A stretch of 64,000 bases of DNA from positions 496,001-560,000 of the forward strand of contig CAVTCJ010000013.1 in assembly GCA_963733145.1 (NCBI GenBank). Direction: 5' to 3'. Shown here one piece after another: positions 37,179 to 46,082 of this stretch. The translations under genes and the position numbers were made by a program. The DNA is from JAHIKV01 sp963733145. Its GTDB lineage: Bacteria; Planctomycetota; Planctomycetia; Pirellulales; Thermoguttaceae. Positions within the stretch are counted from its first letter, which is position 1. The number at the start of each line of letters is the position of its first letter. Under the pieces are notes generated by a model. The model was given only the letters and a program-made list of their open reading frames with translations. It was not told where the DNA came from and did not search any database.

Positions 37179-38584
37179 CCACACCACACCATCTCGACGG
37201 CGCCGAATTCCTTACCGAAAAGACCAAGGGTCTCTACGAGCCTTCGGCCCCGAAATCGCTGGGTATCAACGCCGAACGCTCCAGCAAATCGAATCGGGCC
37301 GTCACCGACTCGGTCCCCTATTTCCAGGATTGGCGCGAGGCGGCCTATCGCGTCAAAGAATACGCCATCGCCAATCTCGACAAGCTGCTGGTCGAGTTCG
37401 AGCGGAACATCTCCGCCCGCGGGGCGACCGTGCTCTGGGCCAACGGCGCCAAGGAAGCCAACGAGCACGTGCTCCGCATCGCCCGCGAGCACAACGTCAA
37501 AAGCGTGGTCAAGTCGAAATCAATGGTCACCGAGGAGATGGAGTTGAACCACGTGCTCGAGGCCGAGGGCATCCGCGCCGTCGAGACCGATCTGGGCGAG
37601 TACATCGTGCAACTGGCCGGCCAGCGGCCCGTGCATATCGTTACGCCCGCCATTCACATGTCGGCGGCCGACGTGGGCCGGCTGTTCGCCGAAAAGCTCG
37701 GCGAGCCGTTCACCGAGGAACACACCAAGCTGACCGACGTTGCCCGGCGGCACCTCCGCGAGGAGTATCTGGCGGCGGACATGGGCGTCTCGGGCTGCAA
37801 TTTCGCCGTTGCCAACACCGGCACGGCCGTGGTGATCGAGAACGAGGGGAACGCCGGCTTGAGCACAGCCACGCCGCCGGTGCACGTCGCCGTGGTGGGG
37901 ATCGAGAAAGTGCTGCCCCGGCTTGAGGACCTGCCGCTGTTCCTGAATCTGCTCCCCCGCAGCGGCACGGGCCAGAAGCTGACCAGCTACACGCACCTGA
38001 TCCACGGTCCCGCGCCGGGCCGCAAGCTGTACGTCATCATCATCGACAACGGGCGGAGCAACGTGCTGCTCGATCCGGCGGCCCGGTCCGTCTTGTATTG
38101 CATCCGCTGCGGGGCGTGCATCAACAACTGCCCGGTCTATCGCCACGTCGGCGGCTGGGCCTACGGCTGGGTCTATCCCGGCCCGATCGGCTCGATTCTC
38201 AGCCCTCAGTTGCTCGGCATGAAGGTAGCGGGCAAGCTCCCCTTCGCCTCGTCGCTGTGCGGGGCGTGCGGCGAGGTTTGCCCGGTGAAAATCGACATTC
38301 CGCACCAGCTCGTCCATCTCCGCCACCGCGCGGTGAACGAACCCTCGCCGATGCGTTCCTGGACCGAGCGGCTGACCTGGGCCGGCTGGGCGTTTATGAT
38401 GGGCGGCCCGTTGCGCTATAAACTGACCATGACCGGCGTGCGGATCGGCGTGCGGTTGTCAAAATTCCTGCCCTGGCATCCCGGCAAGCTGGGCGCTTGG
38501 ACCCGCGGCCGCGAGTTGCCCAAGGTCCCCGGGCCGGATTTCCGAAAATGGTGGCGAAAAAACAAAAATCGTTTTGAGAAGTGA
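37175..38584 (+). CDS. lutB: Lactate utilisation protein B (Fe-S, LldF-type)
   Basis: 469 residues. The LUD domain occupies the first two thirds (TVLWANGAKEANEHVLRIAR, SMVTEEMELNHVLEAEG, GVSGCNFAVANTGTAVVIEN). Two ferredoxin-type cluster motifs follow: CIRCGACINNCPVY and CGACGEVCPVKIDIPHQL. LutB carries electrons between the other Lut subunits in L-lactate oxidation. Starts by ATGA overlap with the ParA-like gene; its stop is overlapped by GTGA, the first possible start of the restriction enzyme gene. High GC and codon use match lutA and lutC and differ from the genes on both sides. Confidence 0.95.
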   Translation: MTTPHHLDGAEFLTEKTKGLYEPSAPKSLGINAERSSKSNRAVTDSVPYFQDWREAAYRVKEYAIANLDKLLVEFERNISARGATVLWANGAKEANEHVLRIAREHNVKSVVKSKSMVTEEMELNHVLEAEGIRAVETDLGEYIVQLAGQRPVHIVTPAIHMSAADVGRLFAEKLGEPFTEEHTKLTDVARRHLREEYLAADMGVSGCNFAVANTGTAVVIENEGNAGLSTATPPVHVAVVGIEKVLPRLEDLPLFLNLLPRSGTGQKLTSYTHLIHGPAPGRKLYVIIIDNGRSNVLLDPAARSVLYCIRCGACINNCPVYRHVGGWAYGWVYPGPIGSILSPQLLGMKVAGKLPFASSLCGACGEVCPVKIDIPHQLVHLRHRAVNEPSPMRSWTERLTWAGWAFMMGGPLRYKLTMTGVRIGVRLSKFLPWHPGKLGAWTRGRELPKVPGPDFRKWWRKNKNRFEK

Positions 38585-38592
38585 GCGGCAAG

Positions 38593-39522
38593 ATGAAGCT
38601 GACAACAAAGCAACTTAACGAAGAAAAAAAGGCATTTAATGCCGCCCTCTCGAAATATGTCCGCGGTTTGACGGAGTACGTTTCGGCTGATGACGGGCAA
38701 TGGACGGTAAAGGGATTCATCGACGTTTACAAAAACGTTTATACCATCAGCGCCGATACGAAAATTGTCTCGAAGATTCTTGAAATCCATTTGTTTCCGC
38801 AGATACTCCGCTTCGCCGAGGAAGCGGGGTTCTCGATCGTCCTGGCGGAACACCAGAACTGGTATCCCGATTTGAGTTTTGTGAAAATAGACAACCCGGC
38901 GGTGAAGTTTGCCGTGGACATCAAAACCACCTACCGCGATCCCGACTTCCCGGGCCATGTCAACGGGTTTACCCTCGGTAGCCACGGTGCTTACTTCAAA
39001 AGCAGAACGTCCACCAAAAACATCCAGTTTCCGTATGCCGATTACGCGGGGCACTACTGTCTCGGGATCATCTATACGCGAAACGACGGAAGAGACTTGG
39101 ACGAAACGCAGGTGATTCACGTGGCGGAGCTTGACGAAGGCGAAACACGCAAACCCTCGCGCCGCTACCGATCGACCACGGTCGATAGCCTTCGATCCAT
39201 CGCGTCCGTTGTCAAGGATTTTCAGTTTTTTGTTTGTGAGAAGTGGCAACTCGCAAGCGACAAGCAGGGATCGGGAAATACGGCCAATATAGGATCGATC
39301 ACCTACATCGACGACATTTTGAGCGGAAACGGCGTTTTCGCGAAACTTGGCGAAAAATGGTTCGACGAATACTGGATGAACCACGGCGTGGCCACGACAA
39401 TCAAGGACGGCATGGCGAGGCCGATTCGATCCATCGTAGATTTTCTGGAGTTCAAGGGCGCCGACACTCGCAAAGTGGTATGCATGAAGACCAAACAAAG
39501 GATACCGAAGGACGGAAAATGA
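38593..39522 (+). CDS. EcoRV-type type II restriction endonuclease (predicted GATATC)
   Basis: 309 residues. Aligns by eye with R.EcoRV along its core. The catalytic set E...PD...DIK is Glu64, Asp93, Asp109, Lys111, and the Asp-16-Asp-2-Lys spacing is identical to EcoRV (74, 90, 92). QNWYPD matches QNHYPD, FAVDIKTTY matches IAIDIKTTY, and the recognition loop GSGNTANIGS (226-235) matches GSGNTTNIGS with one change. It should cut double-stranded DNA, most likely at GATATC. N-terminus is about 18 residues longer than EcoRV. ATG at 38593 was used; GTG at 38581 would overlap the lutB stop. Ends by ATGA overlap with the methyltransferase. Rather AT-rich for this window. Confidence 0.92.
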   Translation: MKLTTKQLNEEKKAFNAALSKYVRGLTEYVSADDGQWTVKGFIDVYKNVYTISADTKIVSKILEIHLFPQILRFAEEAGFSIVLAEHQNWYPDLSFVKIDNPAVKFAVDIKTTYRDPDFPGHVNGFTLGSHGAYFKSRTSTKNIQFPYADYAGHYCLGIIYTRNDGRDLDETQVIHVAELDEGETRKPSRRYRSTTVDSLRSIASVVKDFQFFVCEKWQLASDKQGSGNTANIGSITYIDDILSGNGVFAKLGEKWFDEYWMNHGVATTIKDGMARPIRSIVDFLEFKGADTRKVVCMKTKQRIPKDGK

Positions 39523-40439
39523 GGGTCATAGTTCCTCCCATCAAGAGCCAAGGCATCAAGACGAAACTAGTGCCTTGGATTCAATCGTTGACGCCCTCCG
39601 TGCAAGGCCGATGGATCGAGCCATTCCTCGGCACGGGAGTCGTGGCGTTTAACTCCGGATTCAAGAAAGCCACTCTGAGCGATGTCAACCCTCACATCAT
39701 TCGGTTCTATCAAGCAGTCAAGGACCGGGAGATTACGCCGAATCTGGTTCGCGAATACTTGGAACGGGAGGGTCGCCAACTCGAAAAATCGCCGGAAAAC
39801 GGATACTCGCATTTTCGAGCGATCCGCGACCGTTTCAATACCACGTACGATCCCTTTGACCTTTTGTTTCTTTCCCGCGCCGGCTTTAACGGTATGATGC
39901 GATTTAATCGCCGCGGTAAGTGGAACATACCATTTTGCCAAAAGCCGGGACGATTTTCGCGGGCCTACATCACGAAGATCGTCAACCAGGTCCACGATGT
40001 TGCTTGTCTCATCCAGCCGGAGTGGCAGTTTATGACTGAGAATTTCGAGAAGGTGATTTCCCAGGCCACGGATGAGGACATAATCTATTGCGACCCCCCT
40101 TACATCGGGCGATATGTCGATTACTACAGCGGATGGACTGAGGAAGATGAGCACCAATTGTTTCATCTGCTTTCGACGACATCGGCTAAGTTCATTCTTT
40201 CGACTTGGCATCATAATGACTTTCGGAGCAACCCATTCCTCGATTCCTTATGGAGTCGATTTCACGTTGTCACACGGGACCACTTCTATCATTCCGGCGC
40301 GAAGATCGAAAATCGCCGGACGGTTGTGGAAGCCTTGGTGTTCAACTTCCCGGCGAATGTCCAAAGACACAATCACGGAATAAAAAGGAAAAACTCACAG
40401 ACGCTACTATTGGATTTACATTGCGAATATCAACCATGA
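39519..40439 (+). CDS. EcoRV-type adenine-N6 DNA methyltransferase (D12/Dam class)
   Basis: 306 residues. Opening MRVIVPPIKSQGIKTKLVPW is nearly that of M.EcoRV. SAM-binding motif I is EPFLGTGVVAFN (34-45), the catalytic motif is DPPYIGRYVDYY (192-195), and STWHHNDFR and the HFYHSGAKIENR stretch also follow M.EcoRV. It would methylate adenine in GATATC and protect the host from the upstream nuclease. Overlaps the nuclease gene by ATGA before it and lutC by ATGA after it. This gene order (nuclease then methylase, same direction) differs from the divergent order known for EcoRV, so timing of protection must be managed differently. Confidence 0.93.
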   Translation: MRVIVPPIKSQGIKTKLVPWIQSLTPSVQGRWIEPFLGTGVVAFNSGFKKATLSDVNPHIIRFYQAVKDREITPNLVREYLEREGRQLEKSPENGYSHFRAIRDRFNTTYDPFDLLFLSRAGFNGMMRFNRRGKWNIPFCQKPGRFSRAYITKIVNQVHDVACLIQPEWQFMTENFEKVISQATDEDIIYCDPPYIGRYVDYYSGWTEEDEHQLFHLLSTTSAKFILSTWHHNDFRSNPFLDSLWSRFHVVTRDHFYHSGAKIENRRTVVEALVFNFPANVQRHNHGIKRKNSQTLLLDLHCEYQP

Positions 40440-41089
40440 GCACTCGCGACGCCATCCTGCAACGTTTGCGTACTGAATTGTCGAAATCCCGGCCGGTCTC
40501 TGAGCCGGCGCCGGTCGAGGTCTGGCCGCGTGCCAATCCCGCGCCGGCGGAGATGGCCCGGCGGTTCGCCGAGGAATTGACCGCCGTCCATGGCGAGGTG
40601 ATTCGAGCCGCGTCGATGGAAGAGGCGCGGGGCAAATTGACCGATCTGGCGAAGTCGTCCGAATGGAAATTGTTGTGCGGGATGGATCGGCCGACGGTCC
40701 GCGAGGCCGCGAGCGGATTGCCGCCCGGGTCGCTTGAATGGGCGGCGTCCGATTGGCAGCCGCGGAAAATCGCCGAGTTCTCGGCCTCGGTGATCGAGGC
40801 GGATTGCCTGCTGGCCGACACCGGCTCTTGTCTGATCTCCTGTCCCACGGCCCAGGACCGGCTGCTCTGTTACCTGCCGCCGGCATGCGTGGTGATCGCG
40901 CGGGTTGACCAATTGGCCGAAAATCTGCCGGCCGTCTGGCCGTCGATCGTGGCCCGGGCGGCCGATCCGCAGCTCAGCGGCGAATTCGTGATCGTCACCG
41001 GGCCGAGCCGCACGGCCGACATCGAGAAGATTCTGATTCTCGGCGTCCACGGTCCGAAGCGACTGGTGGTAATTTTGACGGGTGAATAG
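40436..41089 (+). CDS. lutC: Lactate utilisation protein C (LUD domain, LldG-type)
   Basis: 217 residues: MSTRDAILQRLRTELSKSRP, then the LUD core FSASVIEADCLLADTGSCLI followed by LPPACVVIARVDQLAENL and the end GEFVIVTGPSRTADIEKILI, GVHGPKRLVVIL. It completes the LutABC complex. It is translated from an ATGA overlap with the methyltransferase gene, so lactate oxidation and DNA modification share one mRNA. Return to GC-rich codons marks the end of the inserted module. Confidence 0.95.
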   Translation: MSTRDAILQRLRTELSKSRPVSEPAPVEVWPRANPAPAEMARRFAEELTAVHGEVIRAASMEEARGKLTDLAKSSEWKLLCGMDRPTVREAASGLPPGSLEWAASDWQPRKIAEFSASVIEADCLLADTGSCLISCPTAQDRLLCYLPPACVVIARVDQLAENLPAVWPSIVARAADPQLSGEFVIVTGPSRTADIEKILILGVHGPKRLVVILTGE

Positions 41090-41239
41090 CGAAAACCCCT
41101 CGCCGATTGCAACGAGTCACCCCACGCAGATACTACAGTGCGCATTTTTCGGGAAATTGAACCGGCTTGCGCCATAGTAGAGATAGTAGCGGACTCTCTT
41201 CAACGCTTCGGATTATGTTCCGGCCTGCGGGGGTGTCGA

Positions 41240-41774
41240 GTGAACGGCGCGGACGAAAATCGCAACGATAAGATGCTGGAGTTGCTCACCGGCGCTCGAG
41301 CAACAGCTTACGCGCTACGTTCGCACGCTGGTCCCCAATCGGGCGGACGCCGAAGAGGTGCTGCAAGAGACCAACCTCTTTCTCTGGCGCAACGCCGAGC
41401 AGTACGAGTTGGGCACGAACTTCATGGCCTGGGCCTGTCGGGTGGCCCACTTCCAGGTGCTCACTCATCGCAAGCGGCAACTCCGCAGCCGGCTCCGTTT
41501 CAGCGATGCGTTGGTCGATCAATTGGCCGACAGCGCCGTCGAGAACGCGGCTCGGCGGAACGACGAGGTCGAGGCTTTCGAGTCGTGCGTGGCGAAACTC
41601 CCCGAGCAGGATCGGGACTTGATCGATCTCCGCTACGAACCGGGCGCGACGGTGCAAAGCGTGGCCGAGCGGATTGGCCGTTCGGCGAAGGCCGTCTATT
41701 ACGCCCTGGGGCGCATCCGCAGTGGTTTGTTGGAATGTATGCAACGCGCCCTTTCCGAAAGGAGGAGGGGGTGA
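41240..41774 (+). pseudogene. ECF sigma factor (Rhodopirellula/Verrucomicrobium type), frameshifted
   Basis: The frame opens VNGADENRNDKMLELLT; after removing one G near 41290 it continues ALEQQLTRYVRTLVPNRADA, EEVLQETNLFLWRNAEQYEL (sigma region 2) and RDLIDLRYEPGATVQSVAER, IGRSAKAVYYALGRIRSGLL (region 4). About 178 residues, the usual size. These sigma factors pair with a FecR-like membrane protein, which here follows with a GTGA overlap. GTG start used; ATG at 41273 is an alternative. One-base lesion, so possibly intact in reality. Confidence 0.8.
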
Positions 41775-43682
41775 ATCGATCTGTCGCAAAATTCGCCGAA
41801 CTGAACGGTTTGCTCTCGCAGCTGTGCGACGACGCGCTGGAGCAGCCCGGCTGGGATCGTTTGGAGGCGCTGTTGCTCGACGATCCGGCGGCCCAGGATA
41901 TGTATCGGCGATTCGTGGCCCTGGACGTGGACCTTGCCTGGCGGGCGGCGGGCAGTTCCAGTGAGACGTTCTCGGGAGATTCGGACGGCGGGACTTTGGA
42001 AGCGGCGGTTGATGATTCGCGGCCTGAAGTAACCCTTTGCAACCTCATACCGGCCGCTGACGCGGCCGGCCATTCGCCCTCCGTGATTCCCTGTTCGCTT
42101 CCTCCACTAGCCACTAGCCACTATCCACTAGCCACTCCCTTCGTCGGCGGGCCGGTATTTTCATACCTGGTCGCCACGCTGATTTTGGGCGTGATGTTGC
42201 TGGGGGCTTGGGCCTACAAGGTCACCCAATACCGGCAAGAAGTGGTTCGCGGGCCATCCCAGGATTACTCTTTTCCCGAAAACCGCGAAATGGTCTTCGT
42301 CGGCCGCGTTACCGGCATGAAGGATTGCCTCTGGGCCGATCCGGCTACGCAAGCCTACCTCGGCTCCTCAGTCCCCTTGGGCCGCAGCTACGCCCTATCC
42401 GCCGGGCTGATGGAAGTTACTTTTAAAAGCGGTGCTACAGTTATCCTCGAAGGTCCCTGCACGTATACGGTCGAATCCGCCGCAGAGCGGCTATCTGACG
42501 CTGGGAAAACTGACGGCGCGGGTGGAGAAGAAGGGGTCGGGGGTCAGGGGACAGGGGTCAGATATCGGGGCCAAGGCATCATCCTTCATCCTTCATCCTT
42601 CATCCTTGTTCTCCGTCCGCACTCCCACGGCGATCGTCACCGACCTGGGCACGGAGTTCGGCGTCGAGGTAGACCAAGAGGGCGGCACTACTTCGTCCGT
42701 CTTCCGCGGCAGGGTAAAAGTGCAAACGGTCGGGGACGGCCAATCCAATAACATTGTACTGCGGGCCAATGAATCGGCGCGGGTGGAAATGGACAAAAAA
42801 ACCGGCAGGCCGCTGATCGTAACCGGCGTCGCGATCGGCGCCGCGCCGGAGTTCGCCCGTCGTCTCTACGAGCCGCCCAAGTTCCTCGATCTGCTGGACG
42901 TCGTCGCCGGCGGCAACGGCACGGGCAAGGCCCGGGGCTGCGGCATCGACCCGCTTTCGGGCAACCGGCAGTTCGAGTTGCTCGACGACTGGCGGCATGG
43001 ATACGGCGATTATCGGCGAGTCCGATGGAACAGCCTCATCGACGGCGTGTTCGTCCCCGTCGATAGTCTCGAACCCGTCCAACTGGACTCGGCCGGCCAC
43101 ACGTTTGACGGTTTCCCCTCGATCTCCGGCGCGACGGGCGGACCCGTTTGGACCCGTGGGGCGGAGGTTATGCCGGAGCAGTACGCACACGGATGGATAT
43201 ACGATATTGGCCCCAGCCGGCAATTCATGCCCGAGGGTCGGGGACTAATGTCCCTTCCCCCGAACAAAGGTTTGACGTTTGACCTGGAAGCCGCCCGTAA
43301 AATATTCCCCGAAGTTCGGCCGGCGAGATTTCGGGCCGTGGCTGGCTTGGGAGACTACTTAGCGGCGCATCCAGACGCCAAGGGCGAAAACGGAATGGCC
43401 GATGTTTGGGTCTTCGTCGACGGACGGCTGAAGTTCAAGCGGCTGAAGCTTCTCCCTCAGGACGGCCCGTTTCCAATCAATCTCGAGCTTGGTCCGAAGG
43501 ACAGGTTCCTCACGCTGGTTTCCACAGATGCGGGGAACACAATCGCTCGCGACTGTGTCGTCTTCGGCGACCCGGTGCTGGACATGGCGCCGATCGGTAA
43601 TCCTCGCTCAACCACGGAAGGCGCAAAGCGAAAGGAAAACAGCAAGGGCGCGAATCGTAACGGTGCAAATGTAAGCGAATGA
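41771..43682 (+). pseudogene. FecR-domain/NPCBM-like membrane protein, frameshifted and carrying intergenic-type repeats
   Basis: About 635 residues. N-terminal anti-sigma-like helix bundle (SQLCDDALEQPGWDRLEALL), one transmembrane helix (SYLVATLILGVMLLGAWAYK), FecR domain (VTFKSGATVILEGPCTYTVE, then after a frameshift near 42483 SGYLTLGKLTARVEKK and PTAIVTDLGTEFGVEVDQ) and a C-terminal NPCBM-like beta domain (FRAVAGLGDYLAAHPDAK, GMADVWVFVDGRLKFKRL). It likely holds the sigma factor inactive until a surface signal arrives. Two in-frame inserts have the wording of intergenic repeats: CCACTAGCCACTA copies near 42107-42139, and GGGGTCAGGGG plus CATCCTT copies near 42538-42607. They encode low-complexity ATSHYPLAT and SSFILHPSS. 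Confidence 0.8.
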
Positions 43683-43771
43683 TGTTTAGTGTAACGGTGA
43701 AAAATGTTTCCGGCGCGTGTCCGGGATCGAGACTTCACAACTCCTGTTTCTTTCTCTAATGGAGGTGTCCG

Positions 43772-44632
43772 ATGTTGCGTTCATTTCGCAAACTGATGGT
43801 AGTGGTAATCGCGGTTGCTTTCGTGGGAATGTTGGCCGGCAATGCCGCGGCCAGTTACATGTATGTGTATGACTTTGACAGCCATGTTGGGGTTCCGTTG
43901 ACCACCGGAGCGCTCTATGGCCAGGACAATTGGGTCAAAGCAGGTTCGGGAACGGGAACCCTGCAAGTTGCCAGTGGGGCACCCGGATGGAGTGGAAATT
44001 ACGTCACTCAGGTGACCAGCGGAATTATCGACACACAGGACTACCGCACCAATAACGTGAACTGGTCTTACACGATCGATTCCACACAAGCCTTCGATGT
44101 CTCCTGCGTGGTTCAAGTCGGCGGCAACGGCTCGGGCTATTATTATGCTCATGGAGGGACGCAATTTTACGGCCCCAGCGCCAGTTCCGGAAACAACGCT
44201 CTATTATCGGGAGTTCATGGATCGTCCGGATTATGGTGGTTTGCCGGCGGCACGCAGGCCTCGAAAACCCTAGCCTCCCTTGGCCTTACTGTCAATGATG
44301 ATAAAGTCTTCCGCGTTGGATCGGTTGTGACCCCCACAATTACCCCCGGCCAATTCAGCGTGCAACCCTACTACGAAAATATAACGGATAACAGTGGGCG
44401 CCTGTATGAGGGGTCACCGATTATCGTTTCCAACAGCGGAACCCCCAACGACTACGCTCATTGGAACCTTCCGGATTGGAACGTGATTCAAGTCAGGGTG
44501 GGCCCCACTCCCGGCGGCCGCATTGACAACGTTGTTATCAGTTCCTTCCCTGTTCCAGAGCCTTCCACCCTGGCCTTGTTGGCCGCCGGTCTATTCGGTC
44601 TGCTGGCCTATGCGTGGAAAAAATGCAAGTGA
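43772..44632 (+). CDS. PEP-CTERM sorting-domain protein
   Basis: 286 residues. Signal peptide MLRSFRKLMVVVIAVAFVGM, cut near AAASYMY; Gly/Ser/Tyr-rich beta body with LamG-like feel (YDFDSHVGVPLTTGALYGQD, WNVIQVRVGPTPGGRIDNVV). C-terminus FPVPEPSTLALLAAGLFGLL, hydrophobic, then AWKKCK. Ribosome site GGAGGTG ahead of the ATG is strong. Exported and exosortase-processed. It follows the sigma/FecR pair by 90 bp and may be part of its regulon, which is inference from position only. Confidence 0.88.
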   Translation: MLRSFRKLMVVVIAVAFVGMLAGNAAASYMYVYDFDSHVGVPLTTGALYGQDNWVKAGSGTGTLQVASGAPGWSGNYVTQVTSGIIDTQDYRTNNVNWSYTIDSTQAFDVSCVVQVGGNGSGYYYAHGGTQFYGPSASSGNNALLSGVHGSSGLWWFAGGTQASKTLASLGLTVNDDKVFRVGSVVTPTITPGQFSVQPYYENITDNSGRLYEGSPIIVSNSGTPNDYAHWNLPDWNVIQVRVGPTPGGRIDNVVISSFPVPEPSTLALLAAGLFGLLAYAWKKCK

Positions 44633-44660
44633 CAACCATTTTTGAGGGGGCAATTGCTCG

Positions 44661-44690
44661 GTTGGGGCGGCAGTTCAACTGCCGCCCAAC
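44661..44690 (+). terminator. Hairpin after the PEP-CTERM gene
   Basis: GTTGGGGCGGCAG pairs with CTGCCGCCCAAC around TTCAA, but no T-run follows; a related half-site GTTGAACTGCTGCCCC lies at 44712. It may be a repeat rather than a true terminator. Confidence 0.45.
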
Positions 44691-44820
44691 GTTAGATTAG
44701 TCGGAGCGGCCGTTGAACTGCTGCCCCGGAACTCGGAGGGCGGATGGTGGATGCGTAGAAGCGGGCGCATCCACCATCCATAATTTGCCGTCCGATAAGG
44801 TGTTTTTAAGAACTACCATT

Positions 44821-45854
44821 ATGAACTCGACTCGACCGTTCATGGCCCGCAATCAGAAATCGGCATTCACTTTGGTTGAGCTTTTGGTTGTAATCACGAT
44901 CATCGGCATCCTGATCGCGCTCCTGCTGCCCGCTGTTCAGGCCGCCCGCGAGGCGGCGCGACGATTGCAGTGCCAGAACAACCTCAAGCAAATCTCCCTG
45001 GCCTGCCTTTCACACGAAGAGGTGCATCGTCATTATCCCGCCGGCGGCTGGGGGTATCAGTGGCAAGGCGATCCCGATCGCGGCTTCGGCGTCGATCAGC
45101 CCGGTGGGTGGATTTTCAACATCCTGCCCTGGCTCGAACAGCAGGCCCTGCGCGATATAGGTTCGGGCGAGACCGACGCGCAGAAAATGCAGAGCCGCAT
45201 CGTGCTGCAAGCGCAGCCGCTGGCGATGTTCAACTGCCCCACGCGGCGGGCGCCATCCTGTATCCCTTCGTCTACAACGGCCCGGCGGGAACGGTCATCA
45301 AACTCAACATGGACGCCCCGAACACCAAATGGTCGGCACGCGGCGACTACGCCATCAACTGCGGCAGTCAGAATTACGTCGAGACACCATCCACGGCTCA
45401 GCCCGCTTCATTCGCCGCCGCCAAGACGTTCAATTGGCCAAATCTGTCGAATCCCGCCGGCGGAACTTACCCTTACCACACCGGCATCTCCTTCCAGCGG
45501 AGCATGATCCGCGTCGCCCAGGTCACCGACGGCACGAGCAACACTTATCTCGCCGGCGAGAGATACCTCATGCCGGACAACTACGAGACGGGCATCGACG
45601 GCGCCGACAACTCGAACCTGATGACCGGCTACGAAAACGACAACTACCGCTGCACCTACCAACCGCCCATGCAAGATACGCCGGGATACTATACCACGCC
45701 CGTCAGCTACTTCGGCAGCGCTCACGCCGGCGGACTGAACATGTCGTTCTGCGACGGTTCGGTCCAGTGGATCAGCTACACCATCGACGCGAACGTCCAT
45801 CTGTTGCTTGGCAACCGCGAGGACGGCACGCCGATTGACGCTAAAGCATATTAA
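44821..45854 (+). pseudogene. DUF1559 prepilin-type protein, frameshifted
   Basis: About 344 residues. MARNQKSAFTLVELLVVITI is a prepilin cleavage site with helix, followed by LIALLLPAVQAAREAARRLQ and CQNNLKQISLACLSHEE, the standard DUF1559 (SBP_bac_10) opening. Near 45250 one G is missing; the rest then continues as AILYPFVYNGPAGTVIKLNM and ends with AHAGGLNMSFCDGSVQWISY, the family's conserved H-x-G-G-x-N-x-x-F-x-D-G motif. Planctomycetes encode dozens of such pseudopilin-like surface proteins. Translational start is the ATG before NSTRPFM. Confidence 0.85.
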
Positions 45855-45881
45855 GTTGTCGGCCAAATACAACTTCGTGTT

Positions 45882-45934
45882 TTGTGGTGCGGCCGTCGCG
45901 GCTGCACGGAGCAGGCGGGATGCCTGCACCACAA
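45882..45934. repeat. TTGTGGTGC inverted repeat
   Basis: TTGTGGTGCGGCC at the left and GCCTGCACCACAA at the right. Located just before the terminator of the DUF1559 gene. Confidence 0.5.
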
Positions 45935-45994
45935 GTTGTTTTTGGACGACCGCTTACGGTGTTTCACCATCCCGCCACTGAACCTGCTTTTCGG

Positions 45995-46023
45995 GCCCAC
46001 GGCTTGCATCGCGTGGGCTTTTT
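45995..46023 (+). terminator. Rho-independent terminator
   Basis: GCCCACG pairs with CGTGGGC around a 10-base loop, followed directly by TTTTTC. It ends the DUF1559 transcript and stands 60 bp before the next gene. Confidence 0.75.
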
Positions 46024-46082
46024 CGTATAACTATAACAAAGATGCGAAATGTTGCACTTGTTATCCCAAGCAAGTTCCTGCC

